Notes: a model not told the origin generated them from the letters alone. 64,000 bases of DNA from Candidatus Bealeia paramacronuclearis (GCF_035607555.1 NZ_JAVHWZ010000001.1:372001-436000); one strand, 5' to 3'; positions 37,426 through 47,300 are shown, counted from the first letter of the stretch. Made by a program: numbers and translations.

Positions 37426-38817
37426 GGGCTCACCAAGAATCGTTGTTGCAAATTAAGCGAGCTCTAAGGCTTGGTTTTGCTTGAAAAAGTGGTATCCCGA
37501 GATGTCGAGGAAGGCTCTTTGAAAGAGGTGATTTAGGTTCCAAATGCCATAACAGCGACGCTTTAAAACTTTCAATTTGTTATTAATGCCCTCTACAAAA
37601 CCACTGCTGTAGCGGTTTTTAAAATATCCCACAATCTCAGTCTGGTATTTCTTGAGTGTCTTGATAAATGTATTGAAACAGGTGAGTTCAGAAGCCTCAA
37701 CAGCTTGGATCCATTGTGTAATCTGTTCGTGAGCCTCCTTCACACTTAAGTGGCTGTTATAGATTTTTGTAAACTCACACGTGAAGCGATGTGCGGCTTT
37801 CAGTGCTGGGGAATGTTTGAAAAGACGTTTTAAGAGCTTTTTTTCATCGGCAGACGGGAATGGATTCTTGCGACATAACACAGCAATGGCTGGTTTTAAT
37901 CGCTGATACTCCTCCCGACTTAGCTCTTTTTGGAGGCGTTTGAGTTCAGATTTTCGAATCTGCACAAACCCTTTACGGTAAAGCTGCGCCACATGAAATC
38001 GATCGATAATCACAGGAATGTCTTGTCCCAATGCCTCCCGTGCCCCATTAATAAATCCTTCATACATGTCTGTACAGACTGCTGAGATTGTCCGGCGCAA
38101 TCTCTTGGGCATTGTCTTGAGAAAGGCCGTAACTGTTGCTTTTTCACGACCTTTGAGCACGCCCAACATCTGGACCTCTGCCTCTGTTTTCGCGGTCAGT
38201 ACCGTCACAAAATCACGGAATCCCTTTTTCAGGCTGATCTCATCAATCCCCAATAGACCAATCTTCTTAATTTGATCCCAGTTCACCTCTGTGACCACAT
38301 GCCGGTCAATGATCCCTTGTACGGCAGCGCAGCTCAGATCTTCCTTGATGGCAACATCCGCAATCGTACTATGGATGAGGGAAATCACGGCGTGCTTTTC
38401 ATAAGCTTTTGTATACTCGCTGTTGCGCTCATACCAGTTGGCTTGCTGTGTCGTTGTGGCGCCGCCATCACAATCTTCGCATTTCCCCCGTCTTGGTGTG
38501 ATTTCGATGAATGTTGGCCTCCCACAAATTGGCAAGTGTTTCATTCGACAGATTACGCTGCGCCCATGGGGACGTGTTGACTTCCCACACTAACGACACG
38601 GAATCTTTTCAACAGTACTTTCTACACGAACAATGATACGCCCATTTCGGTCCATCTCTGATGAAACTACCCGAATATCAGAAATGCCCAACAGCTCTTC
38701 TGTAATGTTCAATTTGTTCGTATTTTGGGAAATCATAAAAACACCATTCTCTGTTTAAATACTTGTTTTCCATATACTTTTAAACATTTGTTTGCAACAA
38801 CGATTCTTAAAGAGCCC
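37426..38817 (-). mobile_element. ISL3-family insertion sequence
   Basis: 1392 bp with 27-bp imperfect inverted repeats: GGGCTC, three variable bases, then AAGAATCGTTGTTGCAAA, at 37426-37452 and inverted at 38791-38817. The expected 8-bp target duplication is not found (left flank ACTAAAAT, right flank GTGCTTTT), so one side was lost or rearranged. The right end abuts a truncated EamA gene. Confidence 0.87.
37453..38736 (-). pseudogene. ISL3-family transposase with an internal stop codon
   Basis: A 427-residue frame runs from ATG 38736 to 37453 and contains TAG at 38592-38590, between two Cys of the N-terminal zinc-binding domain (IPCR, stop, CGKSTRPHGRSVICR). The rest is intact: GLLGIDEISLKKGF (Asp), DRFHVAQLYRKGF (Asp) and SSGFVEGINNKLKVLKRRCYG (Glu). 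Re-initiation at 38544 would give 363 residues lacking half of the zinc-binding part, probably not functional for end binding. Confidence 0.85.
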
Positions 38818-39108
38818 GTGCTTTTTGCAGCCTATGGATCAACTCTTTTGAGCAACTACTTGTGGCTAGGCGTTGTGCAAAGAGTCACGGCCTCAACTGT
38901 AACTCCCTTTATGCTGTTGCTCCCCATTTTTTCGGTAATCTTGTCGTATCTCTTTATGGGAGAAATTCCCACAGGATTACAGATTCTGGCAGGTAGTGTT
39001 ATTCTATTGGGCGTCATGGTTTCCCAAAATTTACATCTCCGTGCGTATCATTTCTTGGCGCATGCGCTGTTGTCGAAAACGCGAAGGTATGTCATAAAAG
39101 AAAATTAA
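38818..39108 (+). pseudogene. EamA/DMT-family transporter, C-terminal remnant
   Basis: From the ISL3 edge the frame reads VLFAAYGSTLLSNYLWLGVVQ, TASTVTPFMLLLPIFSVILSYLF and PTGLQILAGSVILLGVMVSQ: the last three or so helices of an EamA-type drug/metabolite transporter. The front two thirds are missing. It lies 26 bp upstream of yajC. Confidence 0.85.
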
Positions 39109-39134
39109 ATTTTTAAACACTATGGAGAATTCTC

Positions 39135-39584
39135 ATGTCTTTATCTTTTATCTCTGATGCGATGGCGCAAGGCGCACCTGGAGCTGCTGGCGGATTTGAC
39201 TTTATGTCATTGTTGCCGCTTGTAGCTATTTTCGTAGTTTTTTATTTCTTTTTGATTCGTCCGCAACAAAAGAAAGTTCAACAGCAAAAAGATATGATTG
39301 GGTCCTTGCGTCGTGGTGATCGCGTTATAACGACAGGTGGAATTTTTGGGGTTATCACTAAAGTTGTTAGTGATCATGAATTGGAAATTGAAATTGCAGA
39401 TGGGGTGAAGGTTAAAGTTGCGCGTGCGATGGTGGCTGATTGCGTTTCCAAAGGCCAACCTCTGGTTGAAAAATCAGCCTCTTCTGAAGACAAACCCAGT
39501 GTTGTGGAACGCGCGACAAAAGCTGCAACTAAACCCAAAGCAAAACCTGCGGCAAAAGCCAAAGCTCCCGCCAATAAGAAATAA
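39135..39584 (+). CDS. yajC: Preprotein translocase subunit YajC
   Basis: Accessory part of the SecDF-YajC complex in the inner membrane. One transmembrane helix (LPLVAIFVVFYFFLIRPQQKK) is followed by the cytoplasmic SH3-like region (RRGDRVITTGGIFGVITKV). The 149 residues include an Ala/Lys-rich tail (about 115-149). First gene of yajC-secD-secF. Confidence 0.95.
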   Translation: MSLSFISDAMAQGAPGAAGGFDFMSLLPLVAIFVVFYFFLIRPQQKKVQQQKDMIGSLRRGDRVITTGGIFGVITKVVSDHELEIEIADGVKVKVARAMVADCVSKGQPLVEKSASSEDKPSVVERATKAATKPKAKPAAKAKAPANKK

Positions 39585-39612
39585 ATAAGCTGACTCAGGA
39601 GTCCCTCTCGCT

Positions 39613-41193
39613 ATGCTCTATATCCCCCGCTGGAAAGAGTTTTTCATTTTTGCCGTCTGTTTGATTGGCATATGGTTCTCTCTTCCCAATTTCTTTTCTG
39701 AAGACACCGTCAAAGAATGGCCCACGTGGATGCCTAAAAAACAGGTGGTGTTAGGGTTGGATTTGCGGGGTGGGGCCCACTTGCTTTTGGAAGTGGATTT
39801 GGCCACCGTTCAAAAAGAGCAAATGACCACCCTGATGGATGCGGTGCGTACAACTTTACGTAAGGATCGCATTGGGTATACGGGCCTTAAAGTTCAAGGG
39901 GAGTCAGTGATCCTCACATTAAGGGATTCCCAAGATGCGGATAAGGCCAAAAAGCTCATCCGTGAATCTGACCGTGACATTGAAATTGCTGCGGGCGAAA
40001 ATGGACAACTGACATTAACGCTATCCGGTCAAGCTATTGCCATGCGGAAAAAAAGAGCGCTTGAGCAATCCATTGAAATTGTCCGTCGTCGTGTGGATGA
40101 AACCGGCACTTCCGAGCCCATGATTCAACAACAAGGTGATGACCGAATTTTGGTGCAAATGCCAGGTCTTCAAGATCCGACCCGCATTAAAAATCTTTTG
40201 GGACAAACCGCCAAACTTCAATTTCGATTGGTGGATCTTTCTGGATCTCTCGAAGAAGCTTTAAAGGGACACGTCCCCCCAGGATCTGAGCAGTTACCAG
40301 ATCTTGAAAAAAAGCCAGATGGCACGCCTAAAACTTATTATTTGATTCAAAAGCAAGTCAAAGTTAGTGGTGAAAATCTCGTGGATGCCCGCCCTGGATT
40401 TGATGATTACAATCGCCCTTCCGTTAACTTTGCCTTAGACTCTTTAGGTGCCAAGAAATTTGCTGATGTGACCAAAGAAAATGTGGGCAAACCCTTTGCT
40501 ATTGTTTTGGATGGAAAAGTGGCAAGTGCGCCCGTTATTAATGGCCCTATTCCTGGTGGACACGCTAATATCACCGGACACTTCACAGTGCAAGACACCC
40601 AAGATTTGGCCTTGTTACTTCGCGCAGGTGCACTACCCGCCCCCCTTAAAATTGTTGAAGAGCGCACAGTGGGTCCAGGACTTGGTGCCGACTCGATTAA
40701 TGCGGGAATTCACGGAACCTTGATTTCCATTGCCCTTGTTGTGGTCTTTATGTTTTTGGCCTACTCCTTCTTTGGTTTTGTGGCCAATATGGCGGTTCTA
40801 TTCAACCTCGTCCTTTTGATGGCCGCCATGTCAGTCACGCAGGCAACATTGACGCTGCCCGGTATTGCCGGTATTGCTTTGGCTATTGGTATGGCAGTTG
40901 ATGCTAACGTTTTGATTAACGAGCGTATTAAGGAAGAGCTTCGCCTGGGGCGCAAATTCGTAAGTGCTATTGATGCGGGATATAGTCGCGCTATGGCGAC
41001 CATTGTGGACTCGAATCTCACCACATTAATTGGAACCACCATCTTGTACCAATTTGGAAGCGGTCCTATCCGAGGCTTTGCCGTGACGATTTCATTGGGT
41101 ATTTTGATATCCATGTTCACAGCAGTTTCTCTCACAAAACTCGTCGTGGCGTACTGGATTCGGTGGCGCCGCCCCACAAAAATTTCAATATAG
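39613..41193 (+). CDS. secD: Protein translocase subunit SecD
   Basis: With SecF it uses the proton gradient to pull proteins out of SecYEG. The 526-residue product has TM1, the periplasmic P1 domain (VVLGLDLRGGAHLLLEVD) and the membrane motifs AIGMAVDANVLINERIKEEL and GTTILYQFGSGPIRGFAVT. Normal length. Twenty-eight bp after yajC. Confidence 0.97.
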   Translation: MLYIPRWKEFFIFAVCLIGIWFSLPNFFSEDTVKEWPTWMPKKQVVLGLDLRGGAHLLLEVDLATVQKEQMTTLMDAVRTTLRKDRIGYTGLKVQGESVILTLRDSQDADKAKKLIRESDRDIEIAAGENGQLTLTLSGQAIAMRKKRALEQSIEIVRRRVDETGTSEPMIQQQGDDRILVQMPGLQDPTRIKNLLGQTAKLQFRLVDLSGSLEEALKGHVPPGSEQLPDLEKKPDGTPKTYYLIQKQVKVSGENLVDARPGFDDYNRPSVNFALDSLGAKKFADVTKENVGKPFAIVLDGKVASAPVINGPIPGGHANITGHFTVQDTQDLALLLRAGALPAPLKIVEERTVGPGLGADSINAGIHGTLISIALVVVFMFLAYSFFGFVANMAVLFNLVLLMAAMSVTQATLTLPGIAGIALAIGMAVDANVLINERIKEELRLGRKFVSAIDAGYSRAMATIVDSNLTTLIGTTILYQFGSGPIRGFAVTISLGILISMFTAVSLTKLVVAYWIRWRRPTKISI

Positions 41194-41205
41194 CAGAGGC
41201 GAATC

Positions 41206-42123
41206 GTGGCGATTAACTTCATTCCTCATGGCACAAAAATTGACTTTATGGGCATGCGCAAATGGGCGTTTTCCCTAACTATTCTTATGGTGGCCATCAG
41301 TATTGCGACCTTCTTATTTAAGGGGCTGAATTACGGCATCGACTTTAAAGGTGGACTCGTTATGGAAGTTCGTTCTCCAGGCGCACCCTTTGATTTGGGG
41401 CAATTACGGTCAGAACTCCATGGGATTGTGAGTGGTGAAATTGCTTTTCAGGAATTCGGATCTGCCCAAGACATTTTAATTCGAATCGAACGTCAACCTG
41501 GCGGCGATGAAGCTCAAATCCAAGCCCTGGATAAAGTTAAAGCCGCACTGGGTTCTGCTGTTGAATATCGCAAAGTCGAAACGGTAGGGCCTAAAGTCAG
41601 CCAAGATTTACTGCACAATGGACTTTTGGCGATCTTCTGGTCCCTTTTGGCAATCATGGTCTACATTTGGTTCCGATTCGAATGGCAATATGGTCTTTGT
41701 GGTGTAATCTCTCTCCTGCACGATTGCTTCAGTATTTTGGGCTTTTATGCAATCTTCAATTATGAATTTAATGAAACCTCGATTATTGCGATTTTAACAA
41801 CCGCCACCTATTCCATTAACGATACAGTCGTAGTTTACGACCGAATCCGAGAGAACTTGCGCAAATACAAAAAAATGCCTTTTAAAGACATTATTAATTT
41901 AAGTTTGAATGATACGCTTTCCAGAACGATTCTCACGTCTTCAACCGTCTTGATGTCCCTTTTGGCACTTTATTTCTTTGGGGGGCCAGTGATTGCGTCC
42001 TTCAGTCTTCCCATTTTCATTGGAATTACGGTGGGTACATTCTCCTCGATCTTTATTTCAGCACCACTTTTGCTTTATTTTAAGATCCGCCCGCAAGCTC
42101 AAGACGCCATTGAAAAGGCGTAA
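41206..42123 (+). CDS. secF: Protein translocase subunit SecF
   Basis: Partner of SecD. GTG start at 41206; 305 residues with six helices, the periplasmic GLNYGIDFKGGLVMEV segment and the motifs SINDTVVVYDRIRENLRK and SLNDTLSRTILTSSTVL. Its end overlaps the convergent anmK frame by about 44 bp. Confidence 0.96.
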   Translation: MAINFIPHGTKIDFMGMRKWAFSLTILMVAISIATFLFKGLNYGIDFKGGLVMEVRSPGAPFDLGQLRSELHGIVSGEIAFQEFGSAQDILIRIERQPGGDEAQIQALDKVKAALGSAVEYRKVETVGPKVSQDLLHNGLLAIFWSLLAIMVYIWFRFEWQYGLCGVISLLHDCFSILGFYAIFNYEFNETSIIAILTTATYSINDTVVVYDRIRENLRKYKKMPFKDIINLSLNDTLSRTILTSSTVLMSLLALYFFGGPVIASFSLPIFIGITVGTFSSIFISAPLLLYFKIRPQAQDAIEKA

Positions 42124-42525
42124 CCCATTTCCCGCCAGTTAAGGGTCGGGGGACGCCCGTGGTCATGGGGAGACTTAAAGGCAGGCCTTTCCGTGACCGT
42201 ATTGCTAGGTAGGCAAAAATCTGGGCTTCAAGAGCATCCCCATTCCATCCCAAAGCCTTTGCCGTTACCACGTTGCATCCTGGAATTTTTAGGGCAAGTT
42301 TTTCTTCGAATGTATTGAGTATGACGGGGTTTTTCCAACCCCCTCCCGCCACTATCCAAAGTTTGGGGATTGGTTTTCCTTTGGGTATAAAATTAAGACT
42401 AGTTAAAATGGTTTCGGCCGTAAACTCTTCTAAAGTCCTTACCACATCATGAAAATTCATCTCTTCACTTTGGAGAGACATCGCAAAATCTGCAATATCT
42501 AGGGATTTCGGAGGGGCTTTTTGAA

Positions 42526-43608
42526 CACGAGTTACGCAGTTTGCAGCAAAAGGGTGGGAATCTAAGCGAAAGACATGAGTTTTGTTATTTCTCTAGAGAT
42601 ATCATGCTTAATAACATCCCACTGCTGCTGATAAAAAGAGAAGCCTCCAGCAAGTCGTCTTTTAAATCTTTGAATCCAAGCCGAAATGGCAAGAAATATA
42701 TGATTTCTTTGGGCTCGTCCCGTGCGAGACTGACAGCGTTCAAGACCGCATGTTTGCTTTAATTCCCGATGATAAACTTCGATTTTCCAACGCGATTTCA
42801 TGACCAGTTCAATATGATCACGAGAGGGATTATCCCTATTGGTTCCGATATAATCCGTGCGACCGTTTTTGGCAACAAACCGGAAAACAGTAATCCATCC
42901 ATATCCGCGTAAGTGAACTTTCAGTCCTTCATCTGGAATGTCCAGCTTTTCAAGAGTTTCTCCACGATTCACTTTCCTGTTTTTCTTCAACCCCATCACC
43001 CATGTCCAGCCTATGGATTCAATGGCCTTCAGATTATTCAAGCTCGAGTACCAAGCGTCTGCAACCACGTCATCCGGATTTATCCCTCTGTCTTGAGCCA
43101 GCTTTAACATTTCCCTGAAATGGTCATTCTTGCTTTTGCCATCGCTGGCTTTATCATAAATACGATAATCAACAGGAATAGAGTCATGACTCCTCAGGCC
43201 ATGCCATACCAAATTGACAAGACCTATCCCCGCAATAACATCATGGGCATTCCCAGAATACTGATAATGCACAAGCTCTATCTTCTCGCTCCGATTTTTA
43301 TCCAAAATTGTATCGTCACATACTAAAAAACAAGGTTCTTTCTTGTTAATAAGAGATTGAGTAAGATTCCACACTCCGCTCGGACGCAATGCACTAGAAC
43401 TCAACCATCGATTGACGCTGTCATGCGACAATGGAATCGGTGACACCTCCGAAAGTGCCAACCCTGAATAGCGCACACTGCTGGCTTGTAAAAATGAACG
43501 ATAAAGTGATTTTGTGCATTTGTGTCGAGACATCATTTCTTCTCATTTAATAAATATTCCCTCTCACCTTATCTCTTCTCTCTTCTCCTGCAAACTGCGT
43601 AACTCGTG
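42526..43608 (-). mobile_element. IS4/IS701-like insertion sequence, copy 2
   Basis: 1083 bp, same ends as copy 1 but inverted, flanked by the 5-bp duplication TTGAA (42521-42525, 43609-43613). Together the two duplications (CTTAA, TTGAA) suggest a YTNAA target preference. Confidence 0.93.
42562..43536 (-). CDS. IS4/IS701-like transposase, copy 2
   Basis: 324 residues, identical to the product at 34981-35955, so one of the two insertions is recent. Confidence 0.9.
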   Translation of the reverse strand: MMSRHKCTKSLYRSFLQASSVRYSGLALSEVSPIPLSHDSVNRWLSSSALRPSGVWNLTQSLINKKEPCFLVCDDTILDKNRSEKIELVHYQYSGNAHDVIAGIGLVNLVWHGLRSHDSIPVDYRIYDKASDGKSKNDHFREMLKLAQDRGINPDDVVADAWYSSLNNLKAIESIGWTWVMGLKKNRKVNRGETLEKLDIPDEGLKVHLRGYGWITVFRFVAKNGRTDYIGTNRDNPSRDHIELVMKSRWKIEVYHRELKQTCGLERCQSRTGRAQRNHIFLAISAWIQRFKRRLAGGFSFYQQQWDVIKHDISREITKLMSFA

Positions 43609-44640
43609 TTGAAGAAAATCTTTCAAAGATTCAAAAAGTACTTGCTTCAATTCAGGATGAAAACTCCCCTGAAGTCCATAATGACCATCTTCATCAAACG
43701 TCTCACGACCTTGGGTTTTGCGTTTAATGTAAAGATCAATAAGTCCATTTCCAGGGCCTGTGTCAAAGCCAAGAAGATCATCTTCACTCCCCCCCAAAAC
43801 AAAGGTGACGTTAGAAATACCTCCACAATTGACAATGGCTACAGGAGCCAAATGATCGCGAATGGCAAGCGCTTGATGATAAAGCGGGGCAAAGGGCGCT
43901 CCTTGACCTCCATTCTCCACATCATTTTTCCGAAATTGGTACACAACAGGAATTCCTGTTCGCTCTGCCAGGCGGGCACCGTCTCCGATTTGAATTGTGA
44001 TTTTCTCGGAGGGAGAATGGTAAAGGGTTTGTCCATGGTATCCGATGACATCAATGGAGTGAGCGTTCATTTCAGCAGTCTTCAAAAGATTTTCTATAAG
44101 TTGGGCATGAAGGTCAGTAGAGTGCTCAATAACTTGACTAAATGTTGGAAATGCCCCTCCAAAATAATCACAAATTAATTTGATAATTGTATCCCCATCA
44201 TTGGGGGAAAGTTTTAAAGAATCTAGGACGTAGTTATGAATCTCAAAGGCATAAGTTTCTTCGGCTTTTATAAGATTTCCTTTATACTTTCGTGCGCTGT
44301 ATTCAGCAATTTTTAAAGCATGATGAAAGGCTTTATCGTATGAAAGGGATGCATTTGTGATGTCTTTAATAAAGTGAATTCCATCTGTTTTTATAAGGGC
44401 CGCATCAATGCCGTCCATGGAGGTGCCACTCATCAGGCCAATTGAAAACTGGGGTGTGGTCATAAAAATGAAAGAACCTTTTATTTAAGGTGAATTCTCA
44501 AAAATTATCTTAAACGTTTGCGCCACACAAAGGCCACTTATTTTTAGAGAGGGGTATCATGAGGTAGTCCTAATTCACAATCTCTTTCCCCTATAAGAAA
44601 AGCGAGATATGATCACAAAAATGTCTGACGCCAGGACCCT

Positions 44641-46239
44641 ATGCGGAAAAATTTATCTTTTAAAATTATGGCTTATGGTTTTTTAAGTCTCTTTACAGCC
44701 CTTTTAGCCGCGGGATTTTATATCTTGTTTGTCCCGAATCCCTATCTGGCGCCCTATCTTTTGGGATGGATTAACGGCCAAGGGTGGGGAAAATTTGAAG
44801 TGGGTCAAATTGTTCTTCATCCCACCAAAATTTATCTTGAAAATGTGACGTATCGTCCCTCCCCTGAGGGTCCTCCTCTCAGCATCTATTCTGCTGTTTT
44901 AACGCTTTCCTGGTCCGGATTTACCCCTGAAATGGAGGAGGTGACTTTAAAGGATCTCAAAATTTCAAAAGACATGATCCAAAATTTGATGGCAGGATCT
45001 GGTGCTGAAGCATTCACAATTCCGCCACTGACTTTTCAAAATGCGATTTTGATTGCGGAAGACCCCAATTTTCCTTTCATGCTTACCTTTGATGGAAACT
45101 ATCTGGACAGACAATCCGTCATTGGAGAATTCCATCTTCTTTTTGAAGATGGTGTACTTTTGGGAGATCTGGATATTGAACTTAATCCTGAGATGAAAGC
45201 CTCGCTTTCTAACCTTTCGTTGGAGCTCAAAGCGTGGCCCGATCTTACTTTAAAAGGAGAGGGGGATGTTGTATTTCAAGGTAAAAGTCTTGCCACTAGA
45301 ATTTCTGGCCACAATGAAAATTTAAATTTAAAAGCCCAATGTCAATATAAGCTGCCAGCTCAAAATGGAGAGTGCCAAATCGTTTACGAAAGTCAAAGAG
45401 TCCAAAATCTCGCTTCCCCCGAAGTGCTCAAAAATTTATCTGGATCTCTTAAGGGCAAAGCAACAATCCCTTTTCAAAAAGGAACTGTTATGCCATTGCA
45501 GGGAAGCGCTGAATTTTCGGATATTTTCTTTGAGCATCAGCTTGTAAAAGTTCAAAATCTCACAGCAACCCTTCAGTATGGCTTTGAGAAATCACTCTCG
45601 TTTCCGGCTCAATCTTTGCAAATTCTTATTGGAAAGGCAGATATAGGATTGCCGCTTTCCAATATTCAAGCAAACCTCAAATGGGATGGAAAAAATGAAT
45701 TTCAAATCCTTGAGGCTTTGGCCTTTTTGGAAGGCGGTCAAGTTACTACAAAGGAAGTTTCTTTCTCCCTTCCTTTTTCTCAAATTCGACTGCCACTTCT
45801 TTTCAATCACGTTCCTGCTCAATTTTTTATAGATTTGTCCCAAGTTCCTCATTTGAAAGTGTCTGGTCATGTGAATGGAAAGTTGGATGTAGAATTTACA
45901 CCTGAAAATTATGGCATTCATGAAGGCTCTACGCTTCAAATCCAAGATGCCCCCGGCACCATTCAATACCGTCCCGGCGAGGCTCCTGCCAAAGTTATCA
46001 CATTGAAGGGGGACGAAAATCCCATGGATTTGGTTTTTCTGGCACTTTGGAATTTTCACTATGAAAAGCTCTCTCTTGACCTTGAAAAACCTCTTCAAGG
46101 GGGGCTTCAAGGGACACTCCATTTGAAGGGAAAGAATCCTGACTTGTTTGAGGGGCACCCCTTCGAATTTAATATTAAAGCTTCTGGGCAATTAAAAGAG
46201 TTGATTGAAAACGTGTTTTGGAGCATAAGAAATATATGA
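44641..46239 (+). CDS. ydbH: YdbH-like AsmA-family intermembrane transport protein
   Basis: AsmA-like proteins such as YdbH form long bridges thought to carry phospholipid to the outer membrane. The 532-residue product has one N-terminal membrane helix (IMAYGFLSLFTALLAAGFYILF) and a long beta-rich periplasmic part ending NIKASGQLKELIENVF. It is shorter than the roughly 880 residues of E. coli YdbH. The assignment rests on the two genes that follow, which match YnbE and YdbL. Its stop overlaps the next start (ATGA). Confidence 0.78.
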   Translation: MRKNLSFKIMAYGFLSLFTALLAAGFYILFVPNPYLAPYLLGWINGQGWGKFEVGQIVLHPTKIYLENVTYRPSPEGPPLSIYSAVLTLSWSGFTPEMEEVTLKDLKISKDMIQNLMAGSGAEAFTIPPLTFQNAILIAEDPNFPFMLTFDGNYLDRQSVIGEFHLLFEDGVLLGDLDIELNPEMKASLSNLSLELKAWPDLTLKGEGDVVFQGKSLATRISGHNENLNLKAQCQYKLPAQNGECQIVYESQRVQNLASPEVLKNLSGSLKGKATIPFQKGTVMPLQGSAEFSDIFFEHQLVKVQNLTATLQYGFEKSLSFPAQSLQILIGKADIGLPLSNIQANLKWDGKNEFQILEALAFLEGGQVTTKEVSFSLPFSQIRLPLLFNHVPAQFFIDLSQVPHLKVSGHVNGKLDVEFTPENYGIHEGSTLQIQDAPGTIQYRPGEAPAKVITLKGDENPMDLVFLALWNFHYEKLSLDLEKPLQGGLQGTLHLKGKNPDLFEGHPFEFNIKASGQLKELIENVFWSIRNI

Positions 46240-46421
46240 TAAAATATTTATACAATTTTAGATTTTTAATAGGAATCGGTCTCGTGCTTGCGGGCTGTCA
46301 GCCGACTGTTCAACTTCAAGCTCCCGAAAAGCCTATTGTCGTCAATATGAATGTGGATGTAAAACTTAAGGTAGAACGTGACGTTCAAGAGGCTATAAAA
46401 AGTAAACCCGGTGTATTTTAA
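46236..46421 (+). CDS. ynbE: YnbE-like outer-membrane lipoprotein
   Basis: The ATG at 46236 overlaps the ydbH stop by 4 bp, giving 61 residues: a lipoprotein signal with lipobox LVLAGC and a mature part with EKPIVVNMNVDVKLKVERD, the core of the YnbE family. In E. coli YnbE assembles with YdbH at the outer membrane. Confidence 0.85.
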   Translation: MIKYLYNFRFLIGIGLVLAGCQPTVQLQAPEKPIVVNMNVDVKLKVERDVQEAIKSKPGVF

Positions 46422-46435
46422 AAAGGATTTCTATC

Positions 46436-46762
46436 ATGCGTTATTTAACCCTCGCACTTGTGACTTTTTCCGTATTTATAGGTGTTGAACTGAACGCGAT
46501 CTCTCTTGATGCTGCGCGTGCGCAAGGCGTTGTTTGCGAAGGCAACAATGGTTTTTTAGTCGCTCAAGGTGCGGCCTCATCGGATGTTCAACAATTGATC
46601 AGCACTGTAAATGCGCAACGCACTCAAGAATACCAAAACATTCAAAGTAGTAATGGTTCAAGTCTGACTGATGTCATGAGCATTGCCGCCCAACAAATTG
46701 CAGGTTCTGTTCCCTCAGGGACTTATATCATGGATGCAAGTGGCAATTGCGCGCCTAAGTAA
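46436..46762 (+). CDS. ydbL: YdbL-like periplasmic protein (DUF1318)
   Basis: 108 residues with a signal peptide (hydrophobic LTLALVTFSVFIGVELNA) and a mature domain like DUF1318: GVVCEGNNGFLV, then helices with QLISTVNAQRTQEYQNI. In E. coli YdbL regulates YdbH-YnbE assembly. The 3' end overlaps the convergent ruvX by 8 bp. Confidence 0.83.
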   Translation: MRYLTLALVTFSVFIGVELNAISLDAARAQGVVCEGNNGFLVAQGAASSDVQQLISTVNAQRTQEYQNIQSSNGSSLTDVMSIAAQQIAGSVPSGTYIMDASGNCAPK

Positions 46763-47222
46763 GACGCTTTAAATCTAAAAATCCCTGAAGAATAAAACTG
46801 GCGGCCATTTTATCGACATTGTCTTTGCGTTTTGCGCGAGACATATCGGCCTCAAGTAATGTGCGTGTTACGGCAACTGTTGATAAACGTTCGTCCCAAA
46901 AAACAAGAGGGATGTCCATTTCTTTTAAAAGATTGCGCGCAACTTGACGCACGGATTGGCATTTGGGACCTTCGCTGCCGTCCATATTCAAAGGCAACCC
47001 AATGACAATGCCATAAATTTGATACTCGGAAATGAGATTTTGAATAATCGCAAGATCTTGCGTCCATTTTTTGCGTTGAATGACAAGAAGGGGAGAGGCT
47101 ACCATAAAAAGGGAATCGCTTAAGGCGACCCCAATTGTTTTTTCCCCCACATCAAAACCACCCAAGCGCAGGCCTTTGGGAATAGTGCGAATGTCAAATT
47201 CGGATGTCGTTAATAAAGGCAT
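46755..47222 (-). CDS. ruvX: Putative pre-16S rRNA nuclease / Holliday junction resolvase RuvX (YqgF)
   Basis: RNase H-like fold, 155 residues: RLGGFDVGEKTIGVALSD (first Asp), YGIVIGLPLNMDGSEGPKC (Gly-rich strand and Glu) and FWDERLSTVAVTRTLLE (Asp-Glu), ending KDNVDKMAASFILQGFLD. YqgF proteins mature the 16S 5' end and have been linked to recombination. Confidence 0.92.
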   Translation of the reverse strand: MPLLTTSEFDIRTIPKGLRLGGFDVGEKTIGVALSDSLFMVASPLLVIQRKKWTQDLAIIQNLISEYQIYGIVIGLPLNMDGSEGPKCQSVRQVARNLLKEMDIPLVFWDERLSTVAVTRTLLEADMSRAKRKDNVDKMAASFILQGFLDLKRLT

Positions 47223-47300
47223 AAGCTCTCATTCATCATTTCTTAAGGGTCGTGAGTGTAGACTAATTTTCAGCTAAACATGAAATGGGAGGTTGCTGCA

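Larger units (their letters stand above)
42080..44463 (-). pseudogene. anmK: Anhydro-N-acetylmuramic acid kinase AnmK, split by an insertion sequence
   Basis: AnmK phosphorylates anhydroMurNAc during cell-wall recycling. The N-terminal part (44463 to 43609) has IGLMSGTSMDGIDAALI, DVIGYHGQTLYHSP, GAPFAPLYHQAL and DTGPGNGLIDLYI. The C-terminal part (42525 to 42080) has LWIVAGGGWKNPVI, GWNGDALEAQIFAYLA and GLPLSLPMTTGVPRPLTGG. Removing 42526-43608 with one TTGAA copy rejoins the frame (KDFLQKAPPKSLDIADF). After the normal TGG end the frame reads on into the antisense of secF before its stop. Confidence 0.92.

Noticed and set aside
37292-37453. Short plus-strand frame between tRNA-Val and the ISL3 element
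   Set aside because: Runs into the IS end and shows no protein-like pattern.
38590-38592. TAG in the ISL3 transposase as programmed readthrough
   Set aside because: No stimulatory structure or precedent in the family; simple nonsense mutation is more likely.
43606-44178. 190-codon open frame antisense to anmK
   Set aside because: Shadow of the N-terminal half of anmK.
45592-46191. 199-codon open frame antisense to ydbH
   Set aside because: Shadow frame, very basic and without a plausible start region.
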